Below, piece after piece: positions 8,624-16,822 of a DNA stretch of 64,000 nt. A model generated the notes under the pieces. The model did no database searches. It worked only from the letters and a program-made list of their open reading frames with translations, and was not told where the DNA came from. Each line of letters opens with the position of its first letter. Positions within the stretch are counted from its first letter, which is position 1. Position numbers and translations under genes: made by a program. This stretch comes from Cytophagales bacterium Alg240-R148 (GTDB lineage: Bacteria > Bacteroidota > Bacteroidia > Cytophagales > Cyclobacteriaceae): contig LS999827.1 in assembly GCA_900537185.1 (NCBI GenBank), positions 501,001 through 565,000 of the forward strand. Direction: 5' to 3'.

Positions 8624-9541
8624 TTAGTGTCTGTTTCTTAAATTATTGAAGGCATCCTCTATGGAGGGATATTTATATTCAAAGCCAGTAGATTGTATTT
8701 TTTCCGCTGAAATCCTGCTTCCCCCAATGACCATGGACGCCATTTCTCCTAATGTGAGCTTTAACAATATTGCTGGAATTCCCGGAAGAAAGCAAGGTTT
8801 ATTTAAACTTTTAGCCAATTTTTTAGTAAACTCTTTGTTCGTTACTGGTTCAGGGCCTACCGCATTAAATGTCCCCTCAATTGCTTTATTATCAGCCGCA
8901 TACAAAATCATCCGACAAAGGTCTTCGACATGAATCCAGCTCATATATTGGTCTCCACTGCCAATGGGTGCTCCGGCGCCCATCACAATCGGTTTTTTAA
9001 TTTTTTCGTAAGCACCACCCCTATTGGACAACACAATACCAATGCGCAACTGAACCAACCGGCATAAATCTTCGAACCCTGCTGTGGCATGTTCCCAATT
9101 TTTAGTTACAGTTGCTAGAAAGTCGTCTCCAAACCTTGAACCCTCTTGTTTCCAAACCCCTCCTGTATCATACCCATAATAGCCAATCGCAGAAGCTGCC
9201 ACAACAAATTGTGGTTTGGACTGTGTCGCTTTGAACTTTTCGACCAATAACTCAGTAGACTCTACTCTGCTGCTGCTAATTTCTTTTTTGCGCTGTGCCG
9301 TCCACTTTTTATCGGCCACACCTGCGCCTGCCAAGATTACCAAACCATCCGCCCATTCCAAAGCTTTTTGGTCTACTTTGCCGTTGTTAGGATCCCATAC
9401 AAAGGAAAATGTTTTTGGATCGTTTTTTATACTTCTAGATAAGATGCCAACTTCATGCCCTTCTTTTTTTAAAAGCTTTTGAAGTTCGACTCCTACCAAT
9501 CCTGTTCCTCCAACGAGTAGAATGTTTTTTTTAGTATCCAT
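8624..9541 (-). CDS. TIGR01777-family NAD(P)-dependent epimerase (YfcH-like)
   Basis: A 305-residue extended short-chain dehydrogenase. The dinucleotide-binding GGTGLVG lies at 11-17. The family-specific VVAASAIGYYG stretch holds the SxxxYYG active-site region, and a C-terminal substrate domain ends in IEDAFNNL, as in YfcH/SDR39U1 proteins. The reaction of these proteins is not established. It is the first gene of the minus-strand operon ending in uvrA. The 143 bases upstream are shared with the divergent gene at 9685; I see no convincing -7 box on the minus strand. Confidence 0.9.
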   Translation of the reverse strand: MDTKKNILLVGGTGLVGVELQKLLKKEGHEVGILSRSIKNDPKTFSFVWDPNNGKVDQKALEWADGLVILAGAGVADKKWTAQRKKEISSSRVESTELLVEKFKATQSKPQFVVAASAIGYYGYDTGGVWKQEGSRFGDDFLATVTKNWEHATAGFEDLCRLVQLRIGIVLSNRGGAYEKIKKPIVMGAGAPIGSGDQYMSWIHVEDLCRMILYAADNKAIEGTFNAVGPEPVTNKEFTKKLAKSLNKPCFLPGIPAILLKLTLGEMASMVIGGSRISAEKIQSTGFEYKYPSIEDAFNNLRNRH

Positions 9542-9573
9542 TATATCTAAAATCTTTAGAGATTTGATTTTAA

Positions 9574-9608
9574 TTTGAACAAAATTTACTTCAATAAAAA
9601 TAATTTTG
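9574..9608 (+). promoter_or_regulatory. Putative promoter for the secreted coiled-coil protein
   Basis: A perfect Bacteroidota -7 box (TAATTTTG) at 9601-9608 with TTTG at 9574-9577, a 23-base spacer, slightly longer than usual. Predicted transcription starts near 9614, about 70 bases before the ATG at 9685. Confidence 0.5.
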
Positions 9609-9684
9609 TATAGTTATAACTCAAATTAACCAGCATGGTTTTTGAAAGATAATTTAAAAAGCTAATAATATAAACTGAAGAAAC

Positions 9685-10368
9685 ATGAATAAGGTTTTAT
9701 TCTTGATAGCAATGGTCGGAACAATTTTTTCCGCTGGAGCGCAACCGAAAGAACAAAGTAGGAGAATTGAAGGAGAAGAAGCACATGGTTACACCATTAC
9801 AGCAACAATTTCTGCTTCCAATGCCAGTAAATATTTAAATGAATTTATCAAGCCCTATGGCAAACCAAGAAAAAAAGGGGCTTATAAAATGGTGAAATCT
9901 CCAGTAATTGATTCGGACACCTATACCGACGAACTCTTGTATTTTAAAATAGAAGACAAAGGCAATGCAGTTGCTATGTGGGCGGGCATTACCACCACAT
10001 TGATGGGCAAAGACTCCTCTAAGATGGTTATAAAAAAAATTCATAAATTGATGCTTTCCCTACAAAGTCATTGTGCCAAAAGCGAAGTGCAACGTTTGAT
10101 TCAAGAAAGCGAAACTGCCATTGAATACACGAGCAAAGAGCAGCAAAAATCCTTGCGCGAACAGGGGTCTTTAAAGTCTAAAATTGAAGAAAACAACGCT
10201 GAAATTATCCGCCTCGAAAAACTGTTAGAAACTAAAAAATTCGATCAAAAAGTATTGGATCAAAAGATGGTCAACAGCGCCAATAAGTCGGACAGCCTGT
10301 ATGTAGAAATAGAAAAAATGAAACTTGTGTTGGACAAACACAAGTCAAAACTCAAAAAAATTAATTAA
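9685..10368 (+). CDS. Secreted protein with C-terminal coiled coil, unknown function
   Basis: A 227-residue protein I do not recognise. A signal peptide (residues 1-19, ending SAGAQ) points to export. Residues about 30-125 form a compact alpha/beta region with no known motif (YTITATISASNASKYL, YFKIEDKGNAVAMWAG). Residues about 130-225 are a long, charged, heptad-rich helix predicted to be coiled coil (KEQQKSLREQ through KHKSKLKKIN). It is a single gene with its own promoter and a bidirectional terminator after it, divergent from the epimerase operon. It is probably a periplasmic protein; nothing in the neighbours suggests a pathway. Confidence 0.75.
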   Translation: MNKVLFLIAMVGTIFSAGAQPKEQSRRIEGEEAHGYTITATISASNASKYLNEFIKPYGKPRKKGAYKMVKSPVIDSDTYTDELLYFKIEDKGNAVAMWAGITTTLMGKDSSKMVIKKIHKLMLSLQSHCAKSEVQRLIQESETAIEYTSKEQQKSLREQGSLKSKIEENNAEIIRLEKLLETKKFDQKVLDQKMVNSANKSDSLYVEIEKMKLVLDKHKSKLKKIN

Positions 10369-10370
10369 AA

Positions 10371-10401
10371 AAAAAGGACAGCCATCTAGACTGTCCTTTT
10401 T
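10371..10401. terminator. Bidirectional intrinsic terminator
   Basis: AAGGACAG at 10374-10381 pairs with CTGTCCTT at 10391-10398 around a 9-base loop. A-run and T-run flanks on the two sides serve both the plus-strand gene ending at 10368 and the minus-strand lipoprotein gene ending at 10420. Confidence 0.85.
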
Positions 10402-10419
10402 GTTGTTATTGATTGTTAA

Positions 10420-11628
10420 TTATTTCAATTCTTTTGCAAAGCTTCCTTTCCAAGAGTTGAAGTCAGCACCTGTTGGTTCGCTTCCGATAAGACCACCTGC
10501 CAATGCAGCTGCAGCATCTGCTACTACTGTACCAGGGTCTGTTTCTCCATCGTCCAATCCTACAGTAGTTTGGTCATCACCAACTCCTTCTACAAACAAG
10601 TTAGTGAAAGTTAGGTCACCTGATGCTAAGTTTTGAAGAGTAACTAAGCTTCTTGCATCTACACCATCATCTCCATAATTTTTGATTACAATGTTGTCGT
10701 AAGTTCCTTTAGATCCTTCTCTGATTCTAATTCCATCCGTAAATTCATCATCTCCATTTTTGTTAGTTGTATATCCAATGATAGTAACTCTAGAAATGTT
10801 TGGATTAGAGAATGGCTCAGCAGAGTTGTCTGATTTCAAGTTATCTCCTTCAATTCCTTTGTCTTGTGCATATGTAGCATCATCCAATTGCTCTAGGTAA
10901 AGGTATTCTGCTTTTCCAACCCAACCTTGTGCATAATCAAATTGATCATCCTGGCTACCAGAACTAATTACGTGGCTCACATTTACAGTTCCACCAAAAA
11001 ACTCGATGCCGTCATCAGCACCTTTGTACGCTTGGATGTAATCAATTGTTGTACCGTTTCCAACACCGTAGAAAGTAAACCCATTGTGCTGCTTTTCCTC
11101 ATCAATTTGAGAACCAGTGTATTCCACTCTTACATACTTTAGGGTTCCAGAGTTATCATCTGCAACGTCCCCGCCATATTTTACATCTCCGATTTCGGCA
11201 GTAGCTTCGTCTCCAACATTGATAGGAGCAGCTCCAGCAATGATCAAACCACCCCAAGAAGCAGGAGTTTGGTCAGCAGCAGTAAATACAATTGGATCAG
11301 CATCTGTACCAATCGCTTCGATTGTAGCACCTCTTTCAACTACTACAAACATAGACACAGCAGCACCGCCTTGAGCAGTTACTTTCACACCTGGTTCAAT
11401 TTCTATTGTAGCACCTTCTTTAACTCTTAATGCTGCAGATAAATTAAAAGCAAAACCTTCAGACAAAACCAAAGTGTTGCCTGAAATTACTGTTTCTGGC
11501 AATGTAGCGCCATCTTCCAAAACAATTCTTGAAGGATCATTTGGTTTACCATCGTCATCATCTTTACAAGATGTAAAAAGTACGGCTACAGAAAGTAGCG
11601 CCAATGTTAATTGTTTAATCTTATTCAT
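10420..11628 (-). CDS. Beta-helix-like outer-membrane lipoprotein paired with a TonB receptor
   Basis: A 402-residue lipoprotein. The lipobox LFTSC puts the lipidated cysteine at position 21, and the following acidic run (KDDDD) is typical of surface-exposed lipoproteins in this phylum. The rest is rich in G, D, N and beta-branched residues, with right-handed beta-helix-like rungs (GATIEIEPGVKVTAQGGA, WGGLIIAGAAPIN, GTLKYVRVEYTG, DDGIEFFGGTVN). It lies downstream of a TonB-dependent receptor on the same strand, with a terminator between them, and no SusD homologue is present. It may be the receptor's surface ligand-capture partner; this is inferred from pairing only, and the ligand is unknown. 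Confidence 0.8.
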   Translation of the reverse strand: MNKIKQLTLALLSVAVLFTSCKDDDDGKPNDPSRIVLEDGATLPETVISGNTLVLSEGFAFNLSAALRVKEGATIEIEPGVKVTAQGGAAVSMFVVVERGATIEAIGTDADPIVFTAADQTPASWGGLIIAGAAPINVGDEATAEIGDVKYGGDVADDNSGTLKYVRVEYTGSQIDEEKQHNGFTFYGVGNGTTIDYIQAYKGADDGIEFFGGTVNVSHVISSGSQDDQFDYAQGWVGKAEYLYLEQLDDATYAQDKGIEGDNLKSDNSAEPFSNPNISRVTIIGYTTNKNGDDEFTDGIRIREGSKGTYDNIVIKNYGDDGVDARSLVTLQNLASGDLTFTNLFVEGVGDDQTTVGLDDGETDPGTVVADAAAALAGGLIGSEPTGADFNSWKGSFAKELK

Positions 11629-11744
11629 TTTATTTGTTGTTTTCTTTTTGATGATACAAAGTAAAGGAACAGCTATGACAGAGGGGTTAAGTACACATTA
11701 CCAAAGCATTAACAATAGCGGTTTGCTGTTTAGAAATGGTTAAC

Positions 11745-11781
11745 AAAAAAAAAGCCGCCCTTTATGAAAAAGGCGGCTTTT
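11745..11781 (-). terminator. Intrinsic terminator after the TonB-dependent receptor gene
   Basis: AAAGCCGCC at 11751-11759 pairs with GGCGGCTTT at 11772-11780; read on the minus strand the stem is followed by a run of nine T. It lies 43 bases beyond the receptor stop and separates, at least partly, transcription of the lipoprotein gene. Confidence 0.85.
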
Positions 11782-11823
11782 ATAGGTAGTCCCCTGAGTA
11801 CCAGGGGTAATGTTTAATTCACA

Positions 11824-14604
11824 TTAGAATAAGTCATAAGAAAGTGATACTCCCAAATTTACTCCAGTTTTATACTGCACTGTAGTAACCGAATTGGCCG
11901 CAGTTTCACTCGTGCCGATCGACCTTACTCTTTCAGGGTTCAATAAGTTCCTTGCAGACAATTTAATGCCAAAACCAGAATTCCATTTATTAGAAAAAAC
12001 AAAATCCAAAGTGTTGTAAGACAGTTCCATTTCATCACCAATATTTTGTGAACCAGCCGAATAAATTCTGTCTCCGAATGTATTAAAAGACAGGACAACA
12101 CTCGACTCCGAAGACTGCTCTCCAAATGGCCTATCGTATCCAAGTGAAACGTTCACAATGTAAGGGGAAGCACCTTGAAGTTGGCGATTGGTATTGGTAA
12201 CATTAATTTTCACACCTTCTGTATCTACATTAGAATACATATAACTCAAATTACCATCCAGAGTCAAACCTTCAATAAATTTAGATCCTCCATGGAATAT
12301 ATCGGAAAATCTTTTTCTGAACTCCACTTCTGCCCCTACTACCGGTGCATTTTTCATATTGTCAAATGTAATAAAGTTAGGCCCCTGTACTTGTTCCATT
12401 GGACTGTCAATGTACTTGTAATAAGCCCCAACAGAAAATAACCCTCCAGTTTCATTGAACAATTCGTATTTCAAATCAACATTGTAGACTTCTGAGTTTT
12501 CCAATTCGGGATTACCCACTGTCGATTGTAAATTTTCGTTCACAAATCCGATTGGAATCAATTCTCTAAAGTTTGGACGGATCAATGTTTTTGAAACTCC
12601 AAATCTTACAATTTTATTTTGTTTGGCTGCATATTTGATACTAACCGCAGGTAATAAATCTACTTCATTTACAATGAATTTTTCATAGTCAGACCCTATG
12701 GAAGAACCTTCTCTTTTAAAATTCACTTCTTGATAAGTATCTTCTACTCTTACTCCTGGTATAATTTGGAGTTTGTCATTTAGTTTTAAATCCAAATAGG
12801 CATACCCAGCGTTGATGGTTCTATTCGCATTAGAGAATTTAGATCCGTCAATCACTATGGTATAGTCGTAAAGCCCATCTACATAGTTTTGGTCAGTGAA
12901 TGTCGCATTTAGATTGTTCAAGTCAATTGTTTTGTTCACCAACGAACCATAAAGGTTGTATTGGTAGGTTCTGAAATTGATGTCCCTTTTCTTGTCTCTC
13001 CTCTGCACCCCAAATACCAATTTATGTCGGACCTCATCCTCTTCTTTTAAAAGGTTACCAAATTTCAAACCTCCTTCAGCAAAGAAATAGGTTTCATCTT
13101 CATCTGTATCTTGGTAGTACCTTTGGTTCACACCACCCGCCGAACTACTCATAGAACCTTGGTCTGTTTCCCCTTTGGATACTCTAAAAGAAAGATCTCT
13201 TCTGTCGGGTTCCACTGTGGTCCCGTTTGCGAAACTCATACCGTATTTCACATCTAATTTTTCAGTTAACTCGTGTCTGGCTAAAAACTGGATGTTGTTG
13301 AGTTGTTGTTGTTCGTATCTAGACCTGGTTTTTCGGTTTTCGAAGTTTTCTGGATCATCAATCTCATCCGTAATACCTTGACTGGTAATAAAACCATTGT
13401 AACTATTGTTTACAAACAAATAATTTATATTAAAATGGTGCTTGTCTTTTAGTACCAACTCTGTACCCAACAAGGTGGTTAAGTTGGAGCTGTATTGGTC
13501 CCTTTCTCTTTCAAATTTCTTTCTGAGCACATTGGTGCTGGTTGACACATTATTAGGGCCATTGTCGGATCGGTAAGAATTCCTAAACGAACCAGAAGCT
13601 ATAAACCCTAGGCTATTGTTGTTTCCTATATCAAATGTTTTTCCACCCTGAAGCGAAAAACTGTTGTCTATTGGTGCCGTTATTGTTTCACTGTCCAAAC
13701 CTGTATTGAACGGGTCCCTATTGGTTTCTACAAACTCAAACAAGTTGCCTGTTCTTCTCAATTCCGGCTCTTTTCTACCTGAACCATTGAATCCAAAATA
13801 ATGGTTGTCTCCGTCCTTTTGTATTTTGAAATCATTTCCAGTGGTAGCAGTATTGTAATTCATTCCCAATTTAGCTGTGAAAAAAGCATCTTCGTTGGAG
13901 TCTTTTGTAAAGATATCCACTGAAGCACCAGCCATATCACCGAATTGATCTACTCTGTAAATTTTGTTGGCTCCAATGTTTCTAACAATGGAAGTTGGGA
14001 AAATATCTAAGTTGATTAATTTTTTTAGTGGGTCTGGTGACAAAACAGGTACAGAATTCAAATACACGTTGTTGTATCGATCTCCCAGACCTCTTACATA
14101 AATACCTTTGGAAGACATTTTAGAAACACCAGCTAATTTAGAAACCCCTGTTCCCACATCTGAAACGCCTTTGGAAGAAAGCTCCGATGCTCCGATGTTT
14201 TCCACTGCCAAGGAAGAATTTTTTCTATCAATCAACAACATTTCGTTGCTTGTTCTATCTGCCTTTCCAACCACAACAATTTCTTCCAATTGCTGAGCGT
14301 CCGTTTTCATTTTGATATTTAAAGTAACTTCTTCGCCAGCGGTAACTTCTAGAGCTTGTATGATAAATTTTGAATATCCTATATACGTTACGTTGATTTC
14401 GTACGTCCCAGGTTCCGCTGAAAATTCAAAATGCCCAAAAACATCTGTTGCACTACCCGTGGTGGTTCCTGCAATTACCACACTAGCGCCTATAATTTCT
14501 TCGCCTGTTTCTCCGTCTGTAACGGATCCTTTAATAATTCCTTTTTGAGCCCAGCTGCTAAACGATACCAGAATAAAAGCTAGAGCAATAAGTGACTTTT
14601 TCAT
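11824..14604 (-). CDS. TonB-dependent outer-membrane receptor with N-terminal regulatory-like domain
   Basis: A 926-residue outer-membrane receptor. From the chosen start (MKKSLIAL) there is a signal peptide ending FSSWAQ. A carboxypeptidase-regulatory-like beta domain (about 20-105; GSVTDGETGEEIIGASV) is followed by a plug domain containing GIYVRGLGDRYNNVYLN and then a long beta barrel ending in an aromatic residue (SLSYDLF), as outer-membrane proteins do. The frame continues upstream to 14643, but a perfect -7 box at 14626-14633 lies inside that extension, so 14604 is preferred. It pairs with the lipoprotein at 10420. Substrate is unknown; no sugar-degrading or siderophore genes are nearby. 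Confidence 0.93.
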   Translation of the reverse strand: MKKSLIALAFILVSFSSWAQKGIIKGSVTDGETGEEIIGASVVIAGTTTGSATDVFGHFEFSAEPGTYEINVTYIGYSKFIIQALEVTAGEEVTLNIKMKTDAQQLEEIVVVGKADRTSNEMLLIDRKNSSLAVENIGASELSSKGVSDVGTGVSKLAGVSKMSSKGIYVRGLGDRYNNVYLNSVPVLSPDPLKKLINLDIFPTSIVRNIGANKIYRVDQFGDMAGASVDIFTKDSNEDAFFTAKLGMNYNTATTGNDFKIQKDGDNHYFGFNGSGRKEPELRRTGNLFEFVETNRDPFNTGLDSETITAPIDNSFSLQGGKTFDIGNNNSLGFIASGSFRNSYRSDNGPNNVSTSTNVLRKKFERERDQYSSNLTTLLGTELVLKDKHHFNINYLFVNNSYNGFITSQGITDEIDDPENFENRKTRSRYEQQQLNNIQFLARHELTEKLDVKYGMSFANGTTVEPDRRDLSFRVSKGETDQGSMSSSAGGVNQRYYQDTDEDETYFFAEGGLKFGNLLKEEDEVRHKLVFGVQRRDKKRDINFRTYQYNLYGSLVNKTIDLNNLNATFTDQNYVDGLYDYTIVIDGSKFSNANRTINAGYAYLDLKLNDKLQIIPGVRVEDTYQEVNFKREGSSIGSDYEKFIVNEVDLLPAVSIKYAAKQNKIVRFGVSKTLIRPNFRELIPIGFVNENLQSTVGNPELENSEVYNVDLKYELFNETGGLFSVGAYYKYIDSPMEQVQGPNFITFDNMKNAPVVGAEVEFRKRFSDIFHGGSKFIEGLTLDGNLSYMYSNVDTEGVKINVTNTNRQLQGASPYIVNVSLGYDRPFGEQSSESSVVLSFNTFGDRIYSAGSQNIGDEMELSYNTLDFVFSNKWNSGFGIKLSARNLLNPERVRSIGTSETAANSVTTVQYKTGVNLGVSLSYDLF

Positions 14605-14625
14605 ATTGATCATTCTAATTTGATG

Positions 14626-14633
14626 CAAAATTA
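14626..14633 (-). promoter_or_regulatory. Putative -7 box for the TonB-dependent receptor
   Basis: On the minus strand this reads TAATTTTG, a perfect TAnnTTTG match ending 21 bases before the preferred ATG. No good TTG is found at the expected -33 spacing, so the site may need an activator. Confidence 0.5.
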
Positions 14634-14742
14634 GAGTGAGCAAGCCAATGATAAGGAAGGAAAGTGTTTACTAAATCTTTAATATTACTTTAAAAAATCA
14701 CCGCATCTTTAACACTGGGTTAACACGGGTAACCTGCTATTA

Positions 14743-14760
14743 AATCGGTAAATACCGATT
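14743..14760. repeat. Palindrome AATCGGTA-AA-TACCGATT
   Basis: A perfect 8-base inverted repeat with a 2-base centre, about 110 bases upstream of the receptor's -7 box and 60 bases beyond the MoxR stop. It has no T-run on either side, so an operator for the receptor gene is as likely as a weak terminator for the MoxR gene. Confidence 0.5.
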
Positions 14761-14820
14761 ATTCTCCAAAAAGAGAGTTGTTGGCCACATGAACCCTCTG
14801 TTTTATTACCGCAAAGTTAC

Positions 14821-15810
14821 CTATCTATTAATTGGCACTTTGGTTAAAAGTTGGGCGATCATGTCAAGAGTAGAAACATTATCCGCTTCTGCCTCATAAT
14901 TGAGGATAATTCTATGGTTGAGCACGTCATTGGCCACCGCTTTGATGTCTTCGGGCAACACAAATTCTCTTCCTTCAAAGAAAGCAATTGCTTTTGCTGC
15001 TAAATTCAAATTGATACTGGCCCTTGGAGAAACACCAAATTGAATGTAGTGGGCAATTTCATTCAAACCGTACTCTTTAGGCGTTCTGGTCGCAAAAACC
15101 AGCTCAATGATGTATTTCTCTAATGATTCAGAAATTTGCACCTCATTTATTTCTTTTCGTATGGCAAAAACATCCTCTTTGGTCAATACCGTATGCACCG
15201 AATTGTCAAAACTCAGGTTGGACATCCTTCTCATAACTTCCAGTTCGTTTTCTTTGCTGGGGTAATCCACATTTACTTTCATCATAAAGCGGTCTACTTG
15301 TGCTTCGGGTAAAGGGTAGGTGCCTTCTTGGTCTACTGGGTTTTGTGTAGCCATCACCAAAAATGGTCGATCCAAAGCAAAAGTTGTTTCTCCGATGGTC
15401 ACTTGTTTTTCTTGCATAGATTCCAAAAGAGCACTTTGCACTTTTGCAGGAGAACGGTTAATTTCATCTGCCAATACAATATTTGAAAAAATCGGCCCTT
15501 TTTTCACTTCAAAATCCGCTTTCTGCTGGTTGTAAATCATTGTTCCAACCAGGTCAGAAGGCAACAAATCTGGAGTAAACTGTATTCTTTGAAAATCAAG
15601 ATGCAACACTTGTGCAAGCGTACTCACAGTAAGAGTTTTAGCCAAACCTGGAACTCCTTCTAAAAGGATGTGGCCGTTGGTAAACAATCCCACCAGTAAT
15701 CTATTGAGCATGTAGTCTTGTCCTACCACTACTTTTCCTACTTCCGCAATCACCTTTTTAATTTTATCTTGGTGCTCTTTTTTCAAATCTACTGAGTCCG
15801 TCTGCTCCAT
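14821..15810 (-). CDS. MoxR-family AAA+ ATPase
   Basis: A 329-residue cytosolic AAA+ ATPase. Walker A is GVPGLAKT (52-59), Walker B with the following arginine is VLADEINRSPAKVQ, and the sensor region ATQNPVDQEGTYPLPEAQVDRF is diagnostic of the MoxR family. The C-terminal lid region follows (GVSPRASINL). MoxR proteins act as chaperones that mature partner complexes, usually with VWA-domain and DUF58 proteins encoded just downstream. Here the next genes are a TonB receptor and, divergently, a kinase, so it is an orphan in this window. Length and motifs are complete. Confidence 0.93.
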   Translation of the reverse strand: MEQTDSVDLKKEHQDKIKKVIAEVGKVVVGQDYMLNRLLVGLFTNGHILLEGVPGLAKTLTVSTLAQVLHLDFQRIQFTPDLLPSDLVGTMIYNQQKADFEVKKGPIFSNIVLADEINRSPAKVQSALLESMQEKQVTIGETTFALDRPFLVMATQNPVDQEGTYPLPEAQVDRFMMKVNVDYPSKENELEVMRRMSNLSFDNSVHTVLTKEDVFAIRKEINEVQISESLEKYIIELVFATRTPKEYGLNEIAHYIQFGVSPRASINLNLAAKAIAFFEGREFVLPEDIKAVANDVLNHRIILNYEAEADNVSTLDMIAQLLTKVPINR

Positions 15811-15937
15811 TTTATTAATTTCTATTTAATTTGTTCTTATTCAATTAAAAATAAACGCAATTATAGGTATTCTATGCCTCTTTTTTTACAAAGGGTCACA
15901 ATTCTACTATAATTGGCGGGCATTTGGTTTTAAAAAT

Positions 15938-16822
15938 ATGGACAAAAATTTGATTTTCGAAATTGAAAAGCAACTTAAAACAGATTGGGGCTTAAATATA
16001 ACAACTGAAAAAGTGGCTCCTGTTTATGGCGGTTGTATCCATGAGGCTTATTTGTTGCACGATAGGACCAAGAATTACTTTATCAAACTCCAGCAATCTA
16101 GTAGTGATATGCTCTCCAAGGAAGTTCTGGGTTTAAAACGGCTGTACAACAAGTCTGGTTTTAAAATCCCAAAAATATTTGGCCACGGGCAATTCTCTAA
16201 TGATGGCGCTACGGGCAGCTATTTGTGTTTAGAGTACATAGAGCCAGGTGAGAAAAACAAAAACTACTGGGAATTGGCTGGCCAAAGTTTGGCCACTCTA
16301 CATCAAAACCAAGGTGTATTTTTTGGCTTGGACCACAACAATTACATCGGATCCCTTCAGCAAACAAACGCCCAGAAAAAAGATTGGTGTGATTTTTATA
16401 TTCAGGAGCGCATCGAACCGTTGTTGCGCAAGGCTCTAGATTTAGGCCGACTTACGTCTGCAGATGCCAAATCGTTTGAAACCCTCTACCAGCGCTTAAA
16501 TTCCATATTCCCGAAGACTAAACCCAGCTTATTACACGGAGACTTGTGGAGCGGAAACACCTTGGCCAACCGAGTTGGCCAGCCCTATATTTTTGATCCA
16601 GCTGTTTATTATGGACACCCAGAAATGGAATTGGCTTTCACTTATTTATTTGGAGGTTTTGATCCACTATTTTACGACAGCTACGACCATTGCACTCCCT
16701 TGCCACCTGGTTTTAAAAATAGAATGGGCGTATATAATTTATACCCTCTTTTGGTGCACTTACTCCTCTTTGGAAACCAGTACCATACACCAATAAAACA
16801 AACACTCAAACAATTTACCTAG
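15938..16822 (+). CDS. Fructosamine kinase-family protein
   Basis: A 294-residue member of the fructosamine/ketosamine-3-kinase family, which phosphorylates sugar moieties on glycated amines so that they come off the protein. The kinase-like fold shows GGCIHEAYLL near the N terminus, the catalytic loop HGDLWSGN at 200-207 (D202) and the metal-binding FDPAVYYG at 219-226, all diagnostic. Length fits the family. It is a single gene divergent from the MoxR gene, with a 127-base gap that has no clear promoter. It converges on purM with a 4-base overlap of stops. Substrate has not been shown for most bacterial members. Confidence 0.9.
   Translation: MDKNLIFEIEKQLKTDWGLNITTEKVAPVYGGCIHEAYLLHDRTKNYFIKLQQSSSDMLSKEVLGLKRLYNKSGFKIPKIFGHGQFSNDGATGSYLCLEYIEPGEKNKNYWELAGQSLATLHQNQGVFFGLDHNNYIGSLQQTNAQKKDWCDFYIQERIEPLLRKALDLGRLTSADAKSFETLYQRLNSIFPKTKPSLLHGDLWSGNTLANRVGQPYIFDPAVYYGHPEMELAFTYLFGGFDPLFYDSYDHCTPLPPGFKNRMGVYNLYPLLVHLLLFGNQYHTPIKQTLKQFT

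Noticed and set aside
11745-11781. Regulatory riboswitch between the TonB receptor and lipoprotein genes
   Set aside because: It is a simple GC-rich stem with a T-run on the minus strand, which an intrinsic terminator explains fully.
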